This document shows, in pieces, positions 34,430-45,570 of a DNA stretch of 64,000 bases. The first letter of the stretch is position 1. Every line of letters begins with the position of its first letter. The position numbers and the translations under genes were made by a program. Below the pieces are notes generated by a model. It searched no databases. It was not told the origin of the DNA and saw nothing but the letters and a program-made list of their open reading frames with translations. The DNA comes from Gonatopus flavifemur (Eukaryota > Arthropoda > Insecta > Hymenoptera > Dryinidae), in assembly GCA_018340375.1 (NCBI GenBank), contig JAFFJZ010000002.1, positions 50,054,001 through 50,118,000 of the forward strand, given 5' to 3'.

Positions 34430-35430
34430 CTTGGCGGCAGTTTAGGCCAAACTAGGCGTCCCCGTTTTATTTCAGGCCCTGTTTGGGTTACCTTTACAGA
34501 GCCTAGACAGGATTGTCACGCACTCATATTTAGGGCCTGCATAGTATTCTCAATTTGAGCCTATGTAGGACACTCATGATGAAGGTAATGCAGGCGATGA
34601 AACTAGGACCTTTAAAAGGATAATAAATTGTTACGAATATCATCAAATTGAATAAATATTGCAAGTAAGAAACTTCCTCAATTGAAAATTGGGTTATCCA
34701 AGGCCCTATCTGTACCTAGACCACTTCAACTTGAGTCCAGACAAGGGCTGGAATGAGCCGATTCCAATTTCTATTCGGGTATTCCACCCAACATTACTTT
34801 GTTCATACATTATCGGACTGTATCAAAAAACAGAACAGCCTCATTCAGTCTTGGAATTAACGATACAGTGATGTTTTTTCCGATTTGTTGACATTGTTCA
34901 CCGATAGGGTGAACACAGTAATCATGGATGAAATATTTTTTTGGGGGTATACACCGCAAAAAGTCGAAATTACCAATACGATTTCAGTAAATTTGCTCTT
35001 TAAAGTGGGTTTATATTCAAAAAAGGAGTTGATATAAGGACAAGGCCCTATGCAGGCTGCAGTTGGGTGCATTCAGATTTTCGAAACGGGGAAAACGTTG
35101 GGAATACAGTTTGGCCCTACATGGGTTGTATACAGGTATGCTTAAATCAAGATTTCCGGGAGAATACAGGAACCCTTCAAGGCCCTATTAAGGCTGTAGT
35201 TGTTGTGCCTAGATTTTTAAAACCGGGGAAAGAATTGGTAATGCAGCGTGGCCCCATATGGGCTTTATATGGGTGTCCCTGACTCAGAGAAATTAGACTG
35301 AATATCAGCAACCCGACTAGGTCCCTTAGTGGCTAAAGTTAGGACATCCTAAGGTTGGGTACCCAATATAAACCCATATGGGGCCTATATTCAATACAGG
35401 ATGCCCGGAAAAATTTCAACACGGGCAATG
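34430..35430. repeat. GGCCC/AGGCCC word-rich region
   Basis: Recurrent GGCCCTGTTTGGG, AAGGCCCTATGCAGGC, GGCCCCATATGGGC and TATATGGGTG words, concentrated at 34440-34600 and 35035-35420, with weakly related sequence between. Probably several degraded type-A hairpins; individual ends are not resolvable by eye. Confidence 0.5.
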
Positions 35431-36770
35431 CAACGTTCTTTCAACGTTCAAATAACGGTATGTGTAGGTTTATCACGTAAGGCTACTTTTGGCTGCTTTC
35501 TAGATTCAGTGGTGACATAATCCGAATTCAAGACTCCCTGTCTACAGTGTACATGGCTGATTATTCATCGTCATCCTTGCACATTGTCATCCAATAGTAA
35601 ATCCATGATGAACCGTTGATGGATGATTATCGATGCGATGCCTTCTATCCAATGATATATGGTGATTTCAATTATGAGACTGAAATTGCCTAAATTTCAA
35701 TCCCTCCACACCTGTTCGTCGACGAAAAGATGGAACAAAAGAGCATTGTGACCTTGTCACAACAGGTTGTTGTTGTTTCCATGAATGTTCATGAAATCCA
35801 GTCCATGACAAGTTTATTGAACTTCAATTCTTTGAAGTGTGTATCGATTGACTTGATTTGCAAGTATTCTCATGCATCGCAGTTGTAATTATCGTACCAC
35901 GATTCGATTAACGATGAATCCTGGTACGAGATCAGTTACTGGTAGCACCTCACGATCCAGTCTTCGCCTATTTTCTTTCTCTCCGATGTTCTTTTTTTGT
36001 GCATCCCGCTGGAGTACAATCTTTTCACGATAGTGTAGATCGCCTTCACATGTTCGTACATACATATACCTACATGACAGATGAACTTGGTAATTTATGG
36101 ACTATTAAATGATGGATAATCTTACGCATAATTATCGTTTCAGAAAATAAAAGGATGAAACATCGAAGGTATGTTGTATGGGGAAAATAAAAATGAACAA
36201 CCAATATTCGAGATAATATGGTTTCGCTTCGGTTGCGAGATATAATGTGAGATGGAAGATGAAAATTATGCTATTACATTTTTTTTTCAATTGGTGTATG
36301 CGTAAATATGTGCATATGCCGAGGTTGATGATGCGTCATATTGTTTTATCGATTCATATGAAAAGAAGCGTGGAATTTTCAGGTCTATTGTTCTGTAGAG
36401 TGAATCTGTCCCGTAATAACTAATTTTCTATGCTTCATAACGTGATGTTTCAGACAGCAAGAAGTAAAAGAAAGATGTGGAATTATAATGTTTCACTATA
36501 TTGTTTCACTATTGCGTTACCTAATCATGTTGATAATGCATCATTCAAATTATAACCAGAATAATTTCGAACTTATGTAAGAGCCATGTTTTTGTTACCT
36601 AGGGGTTATCTTTGAATTATGCAAAACGTTTTCAGTTCGTTTCCAACCCTCAAATTGTTCCTTATACACACATTGTGAGATTCCTCTGTTTTTTTGTAAG
36701 ATTTCTCAACCAAAATGGGCAACCAATCGCATGGAGATCATTAATTCATTATCAATAATCTTCATCACTA
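35431..36770. other. No gene recognised
   Basis: AT-rich intron-like DNA without paired ends or convincing exons. Confidence 0.45.
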
Positions 36771-36840
36771 CACTGTTAGAAAAATCTGCCAAAAACTTTA
36801 TAAGAATATCATCAAGTTTTTTACATAAACAGTTTATTAA

Positions 36841-37076
36841 AGAGACTGGAGCATGGGGAAGTGGGGGAGGGGAAAATTTCAACCCCTAAATGTGAACAAA
36901 TTTCACAATTTAATTTTTTAGCCTTCACAAATCATTGGGAAATTCAAAGTACGTGGCAGTGCGCAATCCGAAGTACGTAATTCATCATCATTCACTTCAA
37001 ATTTGTATCAATTACGTGTCTTTTCACGCAAAATTTGACATTTTCCCCTCCCCCACTTTCCCATGCTCTAGTTCCC
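36841..37076. repeat. TTAA-type element 1
   Basis: Left AGAGACTGGAGCATGGGGAA and right (reverse complement) GGGAACTAGAGCATGGGAAA, each continuing into GTGGGGGAGGGGAAAA. TTAA stands at 36837-36840 and TTAG at 37077-37080. 236 bp, non-coding. Confidence 0.7.
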
Positions 37077-37080
37077 TTAG

Positions 37081-37503
37081 AGGGCATCCATTAATTACGT
37101 GAGGTGTTCAAGGAGAGGAGAGGATCAAGATGGATCTTGCCAAATCTCACATGGGGGTGAGGGAGACTCTGGGGGAATGAAACATAATTTTTTTCTAGCA
37201 GAAAACGGTGTAAAATCGTGTGAAATTATTTTGAAAAATTTCATCACATCACTGTGATTTTAAATTACGGTAATATTCTCAAATGCTAGTCTTTGCTAGT
37301 CTTGAATAAAAGTAATAGAGAACAATTTTTGTTTTTTTTAATAATCCAACGCATTCTCACCTGAAACACAAATTTTGAAAAATCTCACGTGAGATTAGGG
37401 GAGAGGGGAGGGAATTGCGGAAAATATTACGAAATAACACCAGGGGGGGGAAGGGGGGTCAGAAAATCCTCAAAAATGCCTCACGGAATTAATGGACGCC
37501 CCC
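37081..37503. repeat. TTAA-type element 2
   Basis: Left AGGGCATCCATTAATTACGT and right (reverse complement) GGGGGCGTCCATTAATTCCG, both followed by GAGG. Flanked by TTAG (37077-37080) and TTAA (37504-37507). The GGGGGCGTCCATTAATT-type end is common among animal DNA elements; interior has GGGGGAAGGGGGG stretches and no open frame. Confidence 0.7.
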
Positions 37504-37941
37504 TTAAATTTCATAATAAAATATTGAATTTAATAATATAATTCTTGATGTTAAAAATTTTTTTCTTAATGTGGAGACTTCTCTTTTTAATTTTAATAAC
37601 ATATTCGTGAAATTCGATAAACAATTGTTACATTTCGGGAAGAAATTTTGAACTTCTATCATTAATATTGAATTCAAAGGCACTCGAGCATCAGGAGAAG
37701 CGGGTAAACTTTTGCATGAATCACTTGATAAATTGAAAATTGAAATCAATAATGATTGTGTAAATACCTGAAATTGCGCTCCAAATACAAAATTCTGATT
37801 TCTTCATGGTTCGCAGATATTAGAAAATGGAATTAAAAAAATTTCTGACAGATAGAGGTTATCTTGAAATCCTTTCATACTCGCCAAAAAATCAATCAAA
37901 GACTGAAATTTATATCTAGAGTCTAATCCTAAATTTTATTA

Positions 37942-38996
37942 TTGGGTAAGAGAATAAGTTTCCGCCCTCTTGGAAAAAGTGTTGCTGCTGATACTATTTC
38001 TGAGTTCACTCAAGTGCTATACTTGTGATTTGGAAATGTATATGTAAGGTGTCAATTGAGGTAGTTGACATTTGTTACAAGCGTAAACATCATTTTTTAT
38101 CTGGTGTCAAAAATGACAACGTTTGTCCCGACAAAACAGCATTTGCGGGAAGTTATGCTTCATTATTTTATTTCGAAGAAAAGTGCCGCTGAAACGTATC
38201 GTGTACTGTCCAATATTTACGGTGATCAAGCTCCGTCTAATACAACTTGTAAAGAGTGGTTTCGACGATTCCAAAGTGGCGATTTCGACGTGAGTGATAA
38301 AGAATGCGGAGGGGCACCGAAAAAATTCGAAGATGTGGAACAATTATTGAATGAAGATGCATGTCGAACCCTAGATGAGTTGTCTGAAGAGTTGGGTGTT
38401 GACAGGTCGACCGTCGGTAAACGCTTGCACAAGATGGGAATGGTCCAAAAAGCAGGTAATTGGGTGCCGCATCGACTAAAGCAGAGAGATATCGAGGGAC
38501 GTTTGGTAACGTGCGAGATGCTTCTTGAACGGCAGAAAAGAAAGAGTTTTCTGCATCGTATTGTCACTGGCGATGAAAAATAGATCTATTACGATAATCC
38601 TAAGCGTCGAAAAAGTTGGGGGCTGCCAGGTGTACCAGGTCCATCGACACCGAAGACAAATAGATCAGAAAGGTGTCATTTATTATGAACTTCTGAAACC
38701 GTCAGAAACAATCACTGGCGATCGTTACAGACTCCAGCTGATACGTTTGAATCGAGCTCTAAAAGAAAAACGACCGGAATGGGACGGTAGACATGATAAA
38801 CTTATCTTGCTGCATGATAATGCTAGGCCACATGTTGCTCAACCTGTTAAAAAATATTTGGAAGGAGTGAATTGGGAAATCTTGCCGCACCCGCCGTATT
38901 CCCCAGACATTGCGCCTTCGGATTATGTAATAATCCATTGTTCGAATAAAAGTCAACTTTTCTTGAAAAAGGGCGGAAACTTATTCCCATACCCAA
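37942..38996 (+). mobile_element. Mariner (Mos1-like), internally deleted
   Basis: 1055 bp between TA pairs (37940-37941, 38997-38998). Ends TTGGGTAAGAGAATAAGTTT and (reverse complement, right) TTGGGTATGGGAATAAGTTT, continuing CCGCCCT. About 250 bp shorter than an intact mariner because of deletions in the transposase. Confidence 0.9.
38113..38926 (+). pseudogene. Mos1-like mariner transposase, broken
   Basis: Starts MTTFVPTKQHLREVMLHY at 38113, typical of the mauritiana/Mos1-like group, with TCKEWFRRFQSGDFDV and the second DNA-binding part ELGVDRSTVGKRLHKMGM. Then WVPHRLKQRDIE and HRIVTGDEK, where the expected Trp is a TAG stop (38581). After YYDNPKRRKSWGLPG a deletion removes the usual IHGxKxMLCIWWD block and shifts frame; coding resumes DQKGVIYYELLKP. 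The second and third catalytic Asp are in LLHDNARPHVA and YSPDIAPSDY. Everything C-terminal of APSDY is deleted and the sequence jumps to the 3' terminal region. Clearly inactive. Confidence 0.9.
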
Positions 38997-38998
38997 TA

Positions 38999-39492
38999 TT
39001 ATTCACTCAAAATTTCCGTTGAATGCATAATTTATGAAAAAAATTTGACTCGATTCTTTCAGACCTTGACAATATGGAACTATGATATTTCATCAATAAT
39101 TTCGTATTAAATTAAAAAATTTTTCCAACAGTGTAATTATAAAAATCAAATTTGTATTGGAGGTTTGTGATTGTTATTCAAATTTCCCGGAGCTAGTGGG
39201 ATTGAATTTCGATTCCTACATGGATCACTGAAAAATCTATGGAAGGTAAATCTTGTGATGTCAGATCCCTAGTAGAAATGCTCCAGGCATAAACTCTCTA
39301 TTACATAGGAAGAAAAGTTACATTATAGATTGCTATTTCGCTGGCACTTACGGGACAGACTTACCAATATAATATTATCTCGTCAGACACTTCTTAAAAA
39401 CTATTATACTTGAAAATACAATATGGAAGATTTCTCACATTAGGTACTATCGAATATATGAATTTTTAGGAAGTGTCTGATTAAATGATATC
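38999..39492. repeat. CCCTAGTAG fragment and small hairpin
   Basis: 39270 has TCCCTAGTAGAAATGCTCC, the terminus of the family at 42734. 39379-39482 is a hairpin (TCAGACACTTCTTAAAAA against TTTTTAGGAAGTGTCTGA) whose right edge is interrupted by the next hAT-like element. Confidence 0.5.
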
Positions 39493-39916
39493 CAGTATTG
39501 GACTGGCTCACACCAAGGCCCCCGACTGGGAAATACGTCGGAACCCCTATACGGAAAACAATAGTTTATTTGTCCTCTCTCCATAGCATATTCCTTGGGA
39601 TTAATGAAATATTCAATCAAATCAAATAATGAAATGCTCGCCCCAAATAATTTGCTGTTCCAGATAAATGATGTATTCGCCAAAAGTAATCAATTTTGGC
39701 ACCCAATTGAATCATTGATTCCCACAAATAAATGTTTCATGAAGAAAGGACAAACTAATATTTTGTTTGCACTGTGGACGGAGCACATTCTCAAGAAAAT
39801 CAAGATTTTATCATAATTTATAAACAAAAGAAGGAAGACTGAGAACTGACCGGGCCCCCCAATACCGAAGGGCCCCCGGCGATCGTCGGGGAGCCGGGCG
39901 AGCCAGTCCAACACTG
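39493..39916. mobile_element. hAT-like MITE, 8-bp TSD
   Basis: 424 bp. Ends CAGTATTGGACTGGCTC and (reverse complement, right) CAGTGTTGGACTGGCTC. Flanked by ATGATATC on both sides (39485-39492, 39917-39924). Subterminal GGGCCCCCC/GGCCCCCGA words at both ends. No transposase. Confidence 0.9.
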
Positions 39917-42154
39917 ATGATATCATATATGTGAGACTGCTTCGTACGTGCTAGCAAAATAGTAATTTTTAATGTAACTTTTCACTTCGTGTAGACAAAA
40001 ACTGATATGGAAAACTTGATGAGGTGCTTTGGTCTGATGCACCGTTACAAAACTCGCGAATTCCCCTAGAGTCACTTCTGCTGGGAATAGATCTCATTGA
40101 AAAGAACAAAAACCGCATAGAAACGAATAGAAATGAATTAGATTTTGCACAGGGATATGCTCGAAATAAGGGAAAAATGAGACGATCGATAAATCGAATG
40201 TTGGAATAGGAGTATTAAAAAGAATGGCTGGAGGCAAAAAAAAACTTCACGCAGAGAAAAATGTACTCATCATCGCAAAAAAAACATCAATCATCGGTAT
40301 TATCCCACTTGAGAGAAACCTCGCAATCACAGGGAGAGACACGTATCATGGTCATAAATAATATAGCGCGAAGCATAACTTCCACTTCTGTTTCTTTATG
40401 AATCAATCACAATGTGTCAACCTGCTTTTATGGTCAATTAACCACAGTCAGATTTGAGTCAGATTTGGCGGGAATATGGGATTCTATATTCTTATCATGA
40501 TATTCGTCTCTACTCTTCTATGAGCGAGTTTCGCAGATTTCAGTTTTGATTAAATACCCTCAACATTCAGAAAAATATATTCTCCGTGAAGTTCAATGCT
40601 CCCTTCAATGAATTCACAAAAGCATAATTCACAACGGATTTCATGTATTATAGTCCCACAACTGTGGGAAGATGAGACTTCTAACAGGGTTTGCACTCAA
40701 TTCGTTATTTCAAGAAATAAATTGACATTATTGTAGAACAGAAGAGAAAAAAACTATCTATAGATGGAATGAATCCTCCTCTTGTCGATCATCATCTTTT
40801 CCATGCTCTTATTTCTAAAATTCTATTTGTGGAGATCTCGTTGGGGTATACAACGTGGTTTGTTGGCAGTTCACCTGCGACGCTCGCGAGTATGTGGAAG
40901 CATGCATGGTTGAACCGCTTAAGTGTTCTCTTGTCGAGCTCTTAAGTCCAGTCTTGCTTGCTTTCGAGCCAGCCGTCTTCTCGAGATCCTATACAACACA
41001 CGCACATGAGCTTGAACGTAATATTACACATGTACAATGGCGTTTCAAGCGTTCATGCGTGTATATGTATACATGTTTGTAGTAGGTGGACAAATGTACG
41101 TGCCTCGTTCATGGCGCTTCCTCAACGTACTTTCTCACGGACACAAGTTTATGTACGTCATCGTTTATATCTCAGTCGATGTGACCCACCTGCCAAATAT
41201 GCTCATGAACATGAATCATCTTGAGACATTCGAATAAAATAGGAATAAAGTCGTGTCTATCAATTCTTGTCTTCTCTGTCCCGTGTACGTGAATTTATTT
41301 GATGAACATTTCCACACCTGTTGATCGATTCACATTCTCAAGACAAGGTTACACAAATTTTACGCAAAAGTCAAAACAACAATCGAAATATTTTGAGACC
41401 TTTTCAGATCTTTTGTTGATATTTCATGGATTTATTGAAAGATTATGAATAATGTTGCTTAAAAGATGGCTCTTTGATACTCTTTGAAATTCAAGAAAAA
41501 TCTTCTGAACAAGACAAAATTCATTTCTATACAAGGATTTTCTAGCTCCCCTAATGCCGATGATAAAATACATTAGATGTAATACAACTTTATTTTCGGC
41601 CCTCCACGTTTGATAAATGACCGCACCTGTTTGGTTCCCAAGAACCGGAGAATCAACTTCTATATAAACTGTATTTATGTGTTTCTAATTGTTTGAAGAC
41701 ATGATAACTCCGAATACCGTGGAGAATAAAAGGAAAAGAATCTATTTTATGTGATTAAAAATACCTACAGCCGAATGAATAAAATTTGACTCAAATCCAA
41801 ATTGGCATTCTTGGTTGAGCGCATGAGCGATATCTACTCGAATGCTATATATTCAAGAAGTTCTATATAAGCGGTCCCTTTCCTTCAAGCAATTCAAGTC
41901 TCGCGTTGTAATGTACAAGCAATCAAGTCTGTTATATTACGATATACTCCTAGAGCTCTATTAATTCTATTTAAATCACATACATGTCTCATTAAATTAA
42001 TAACACTTGATATGACCAGATAATATGTTCCCAATCAATCAATCCAACCGTGTTGCAGCGATTGTGAAACTCGATAACAACACGCCACAGGCAAATCAGG
42101 CAACTGGAAATTCGATAAAATTCTCGTATACAATTTATTTACTCCAAGACTATA
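39917..42154. other. No gene established; GC-richer patch 40850-41230
   Basis: Intron-like. Between 40850 and 41230 composition is more balanced (GCGACGCTCGCGAG, CGAGCCAGCCGTC) and all plus frames are open for 60-90 codons, but none gives a recognisable protein and no splice pair is convincing. Could be a 5' untranslated exon or promoter. Confidence 0.35.
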
Positions 42155-42501
42155 CAAGGAGGAAAAAATTTGCTGATGCAGCAAATCGAGGTATTATATA
42201 CAGAATAAGGAATCTTTTTGCTAGCCTGGCTGAAAATTCACTGCCGCAGCTAATTGCATTGTTGAGAGAGCAACATGATTAACTAAAGTAGCAAATTTTC
42301 CGCTACACCAGCGAAATTTTTAGTCTTGTAGACAGAATAGCAAACATTTTTCACTGTCACAGCTAAAACACCGCTGGCATAGCTAACACAATTGCTGTGA
42401 TGGCAAATAGATTGCTGTCATAGCAAGAAATTTACTGTCCCAACACAAGATTTCCAGCACAATTAGGTTTCGCTGTGATAGCAAATTCTTTTTTCTCCGT
42501 G
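42155..42501. repeat. Type-B hairpin element
   Basis: 347 bp, TA on both sides (42153-42154, 42502-42503). Left CAAGGAGGAAAAAATTTGC (mutated CACGG), right (reverse complement) CACGGAGAAAAAAGAATTTG. Interior TTGCTG/CAGC words; shares ATCGAGGTATTATATA with other copies. Confidence 0.85.
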
Positions 42502-42803
42502 TAAAATTTGTATCAAAAATTTCGGAGAATATAATTTCGCATCAAAGTTGTTGAAAAATTTGTGTTCCAAAGTGCTAAAAAGCCATTTATTAAAAATCGG
42601 AACTTCTTAAAGTATACACGGAGGAAAAAGAAATTCGCTGTGACAGGGAAATCTAATTTTGTGGGTCTCTTCAGCAATGTTGTTAGCTTAGACAGCGATT
42701 TTTTTACTGTGGCAGCAAAAAATGTTTGCTTTCCCCTAGTAGAAATCAGTCTGGTTGTTCTTCAGGTCATCACTAGACCTTGCAATGCTCTCACAAGTAT
42801 CTA

Positions 42804-43282
42804 CACGGAAAAAACTTTAGGACTGTGAGAGTTCGAAATGTATGTAGGTAACTCTAACAGTTCAATGATTTTTGGTTATGCAAGTTCAAAATTCGAATCT
42901 TCAAAGTCCAAAACGACATTGAACTCGTATAGTCACACAATCCACGCCATTAAATCCAATAGTTTGGCGTGAAAGAGTGCGGCGCTGCGTCGAACTGCGA
43001 GAGCTAAAGCGATCGGACTCTCAGAGTCCGAGATTTCGTACTCTGAGAGTCCGATCGTTTGAGTTCTCGCAGTTTGACGCAGCGCCGCACTCTCTCACGC
43101 CAAACTATTGGATCTAATGGCCCGCATCGTGTGACTATAAGGGTTCGATGTTGTTCTGAACTTTTACAATTCAATTTTTTAACCGAGTCAAGTCAAAAAG
43201 TTGCACTGTTACTGTTCGAGTTACATTTGAACTCTTTCAGTACAAACAGTTGTATTGATTCAGTCCTAAAATTTTTTCCGTG
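42804..43282. repeat. CAC-ended long hairpin
   Basis: Ends CACGGAAAAAACTTTAGGAC and (reverse complement, right) CACGGAAAAAATTTTAGGAC; TA on both sides (42802-42803, 43283-43284). Arms of about 230 bp pair through GTTTGGCGTGA and GCGGCGCTGCGTC to a centre near 43030 (CTCTCAGAGTCCGAG). The innermost 60 bp are nearly perfect. Confidence 0.9.
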
Positions 43283-43284
43283 TA

Positions 43285-43532
43285 CACTGTAAAAAATATA
43301 CTTCCTAAACTGCCAAAGAAGTTTGGCAGTTTTTCACACAAACTTTTTTTGTAAATTACCAAACAAAAGTTTGTAAACATTCAAAAAATTTTGTGATTTC
43401 ACGAAGATTTTTGAGAATTCACAAACTTTTGTTCGGCAATTTACAAAAAAGGTTCGGAAATTATTTTTCCAAACCAAGTTTGTAAATTTCCAAGCATTTT
43501 TGTTTGGAATTCAACAAATTTTACTTACAGTG
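43285..43532. repeat. CAC-ended hairpin with AAACTTTTGT words
   Basis: Ends CACTGTAAAAAATATAC and (reverse complement, right) CACTGTAAGTAAAATTTG. Shares its left TA with the preceding element and has TA at 43533-43534. The interior repeats TTTGTAAATT, CAAACTT and AAGTTTG in both orientations. Confidence 0.85.
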
Positions 43533-43872
43533 TAGTGACTACGTTTGATGGCCTGGAGACTGGCTTAAGTTATTTCTAGTAGGGCTCCAACAAATGTCCA
43601 TATTATATACTGGGTGATTCGGAATTGCCGTACACTTTTTTGAGAGCAGATTCTTGATGAAATTCTGAAACGATTTTGATGCGGAATATTTTGATCTGAC
43701 CCTTAGATTCGGAAATATGCACTGTTAGAAAAATCTGCCTGAAACTTCATAAAAATATTATGAAGTTTTTTACATAATCATTTTATTAAATTTCATAATA
43801 AAATATTGAATTCAATAATATAATTCTTAATGTTGAGAATTTTTTTCTCAATGTTGATAATTTTGTTCTTAA

Positions 43873-44326
43873 CCCTTAGCTGCCACACTTCGCCAGTGTA
43901 ACATAGCTGCCACACTGGGGTCGATGATGACCCTAACTGTAAATGTATACCAAAGCCAAGCTATGCGTACATGAGCCTTGGAAAAATTTTAGAGAGTACT
44001 AAAACTATTCCCATTTCCAGTCAAATAATTTACCTAAAGGAAAATTGATTTCGAAGTTGTGCAAAAATTATGTGTATAGCACACATGGCATCGCTTCTTT
44101 TCATCGATCAATGGGTATATTCTCGGTTCTAGATGAAATTATCACTGTATCATGGAAAAAAATTATATGAAACATGGATAATCATGTCACGCTAGGGTGG
44201 AGTGAGGTGAAGAAACTCTAAAGTGGCACCAGATTGCGCGAAGAGTTCGAATTATTGAGTTTCTTGATGGTAATTCAAGATTGAATCATGTTGGGGTCAG
44301 TCTGACCCCAGTGTAGCAGCTAAGGG
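43873..44326. mobile_element. piggyBac-like (TTAA) non-autonomous element
   Basis: Flanked by TTAA (43869-43872, 44327-44330). Left CCCTTAGCTGCCACACTT, right (reverse complement) CCCTTAGCTGCTACACTGG. TTAA duplication with CCC ends is typical of piggyBac. The left end has a second AGCTGCCACACTGGGGTC copy and the right a GGGGTCAGTCTGACCCC palindrome. No transposase frame; 454 bp. Confidence 0.88.
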
Positions 44327-44438
44327 TTAATTGTGATAATATATTTGTGAAATTTAATAAACAATTATTACATTCCAGGAAGAAATTTTGAAATGTCATC
44401 ATCAATATCAAATTTAAGAACTATTATTGAATTCAATA

Positions 44439-44570
44439 TAGGGCTGGGGCTATAATCTGATTCAATGTGATTTTATATATAATTTGTATCAAGTTTTTAT
44501 ACAAATTTATAGAATCTTGATACAAATTATATATAAAATCACATTGAATCAGATTATAGCCCCAGCCCTA
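44439..44570. mobile_element. hAT-like perfect-hairpin MITE, 8-bp TSD
   Basis: 132 bp. Arms 44439-44493 and 44516-44570 are perfectly complementary over 55 bp and begin TAGGGCTGGGGCTATAATC. ATTCAATA is duplicated on both sides (44431-44438, 44571-44578). TAGGG-type ends and 8-bp duplication indicate hAT. Confidence 0.92.
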
Positions 44571-45528
44571 ATTCAATATGAAAATATGATATTTGATAAA
44601 GAATTTTGTATTGAATTTAAGAACTTTTTTAACAGTGTGAGCATTTTTTGATTATTTGAAAAAACCAAATATCTTGGAAGGACCATATCTTTGACATTTT
44701 AATCCAATATCATTCTCTAAGGCAGATCACGGAGTATTCCTGGAAAAAAATACAACCAATTTAGCGTTTTTCCTTGTAGAGTTATGGCGGTTGTGGAATT
44801 TTTGCATTCCAGCCAATCAGAATTCAACAACTTTGAATCGCTATAACTCCACAACGAAGGAAGCTAAATTAGTTTTATTTTTTTCCAGGAATACCCCGTG
44901 ATCTGCCTTACAGGATGATATTGGATTCGAATATCAAAGATATGATCCTTCCGAAATATTTGGATTTTTCAAAAACTCAAAAAATGCTTATATCTCCGGA
45001 TCCTCAGAATCAGATCTGAATATTCCTGATCAAAATCGTTTCAGAATTTCATTAAGAATCTGCTCTCAAAAAAGTGTACGGCAATTTCGAATCACCCAGT
45101 ATAGAATAGCGAACAAATTTTGCTGGAGAAAACAACATTCTTGGCTTGCACAACACAAAAGTCGCTGTCCTAGCTAACAAGATTGCCGTGATAGCAAATA
45201 GATTGATGTCACAGCAAAAAATTTTCTCTTCGTGTAAAAGTCGAAATACACGATAAAATCAGTTGAAGTTGAACAATTTTTCACGCTTCATGTACCGCGT
45301 GGAAATGCTACACACCGTGCAGTTGTATGCAAAACAAATAAAATTTTTCATAAAAATTCTTTCGTCGTTCGTCGCTTCTTATGATGTAGTCGGTAAATAG
45401 ATATTTATACCTCATTGCTATAACAGGTGAAGGAAAACAGTAAAAACAAACTCCCTAATCGGAAGCGCGCAATGAAAAGAATCCACCGTACGCGTATATA
45501 TCAGGACGATGTTAATTGGAATACTTAC

Positions 45529-45570
45529 TCGATAGATCTCTCAACGCTTTGCCCATTATCAAGATAATTT
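45529..45570 (-). CDS. Candidate internal exon, unrecognised host gene
   Basis: A 42-nt minus-strand stretch between TACTCGTCATTCAAACAG and a near-consensus donor (TCGA then GTAAGTATT). After two bases it reads IILIMGKALRDLS and leaves one base. Entry and exit are both phase 1; the exit joins the 29.2-kb exon as Lys (A plus AG), giving ALRDLSKMVSQH. If it is the first coding exon, translation could begin at the ATG 45555-45557. Short length makes chance possible; the phase match and strong donor argue for it. Confidence 0.5.

Larger units (their letters stand above)
36771..37680. repeat. CAC-ended element (second copy of the 43720 family), interrupted
   Basis: Begins CACTGTTAGAAAAATCTGCC after TA and follows the 43720-44637 copy closely (ACATAA..AGTTTATTAAA, then TTAAATTTCATAATAAAATA). 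Between these parts two TTAA-type elements are inserted (36841-37503). Homology to the 43.7-kb copy stops near 37680, so the right end is lost. Confidence 0.78.
42734..43584. repeat. CCCTAGTAG-ended element with two adjacent guests
   Basis: Left CCCTAGTAGAAATCAGTC and right (reverse complement) CCCTACTAGAAATAACTT; inner CAGTCTGG and CCTGGAGACTGG words pair. Two CAC-ended hairpins, 42804-43282 and 43285-43532, sit side by side inside it. Confidence 0.7.
43720..44637. mobile_element. CAC-ended element (type C) with two guests
   Basis: Ends CACTGTTAGAAAAATCTGCC and (right) AAGAACTTTTTTAACAGTG; TG on both sides (43718-43719, 44638-44639). Without its guests it is about 320 bp of A/T words (AATTTCATAATAAAATATTG). 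Guests: TTAA-type at 43873-44326 and hAT-like at 44439-44570. The 36771 copy lacks both, giving empty-site evidence. Confidence 0.87.
43610..45099. mobile_element. CTGGGTGATTCG-ended palindromic element (type D)
   Basis: 1490 bp in place, about 570 bp once its guest is removed. Ends CTGGGTGATTCGGAATTGCC and (reverse complement, right) CTGGGTGATTCGAAATTGCC, with TATA on both sides. Arms of roughly 260 bp pair (GTACACTTTTTTGAGAGCAG; GGCAGATCACG; ATTCCTGGAAAAAAAT) to a centre near 44825. The left arm is split by the element at 43720-44637. A partial relative begins at 63890. Confidence 0.85.
42617..45234. mobile_element. Type-B element containing a nest of other elements
   Basis: Left end CACGGAGGAAAAAGAAATTC after TA (42615-42616); right end (reverse complement) CACGAAGAGAAAATTTTTTG before TA (45235-45236). 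Type-B words (GCAGCAAAAAATGTTTGC, AGAATAGCGAACAAATTTT, AGCTAACAAGATTGCC) are split by insertions at 42734-43584 and 43610-45099. The host sequence TATTATATA..GAATAGC is recovered when the second insert is removed. Confidence 0.8.

Noticed and set aside
38226..38567. Minus-strand 113-codon frame opposite the 38-kb mariner
   Set aside because: Shadow of the transposase reading frame on the other strand.
43610..45099. Interpretation as a long-terminal-repeat retrotransposon because of similar ends
   Set aside because: The ends are inverted, not direct, repeats; there is no reverse transcriptase, primer-binding site or polypurine tract.
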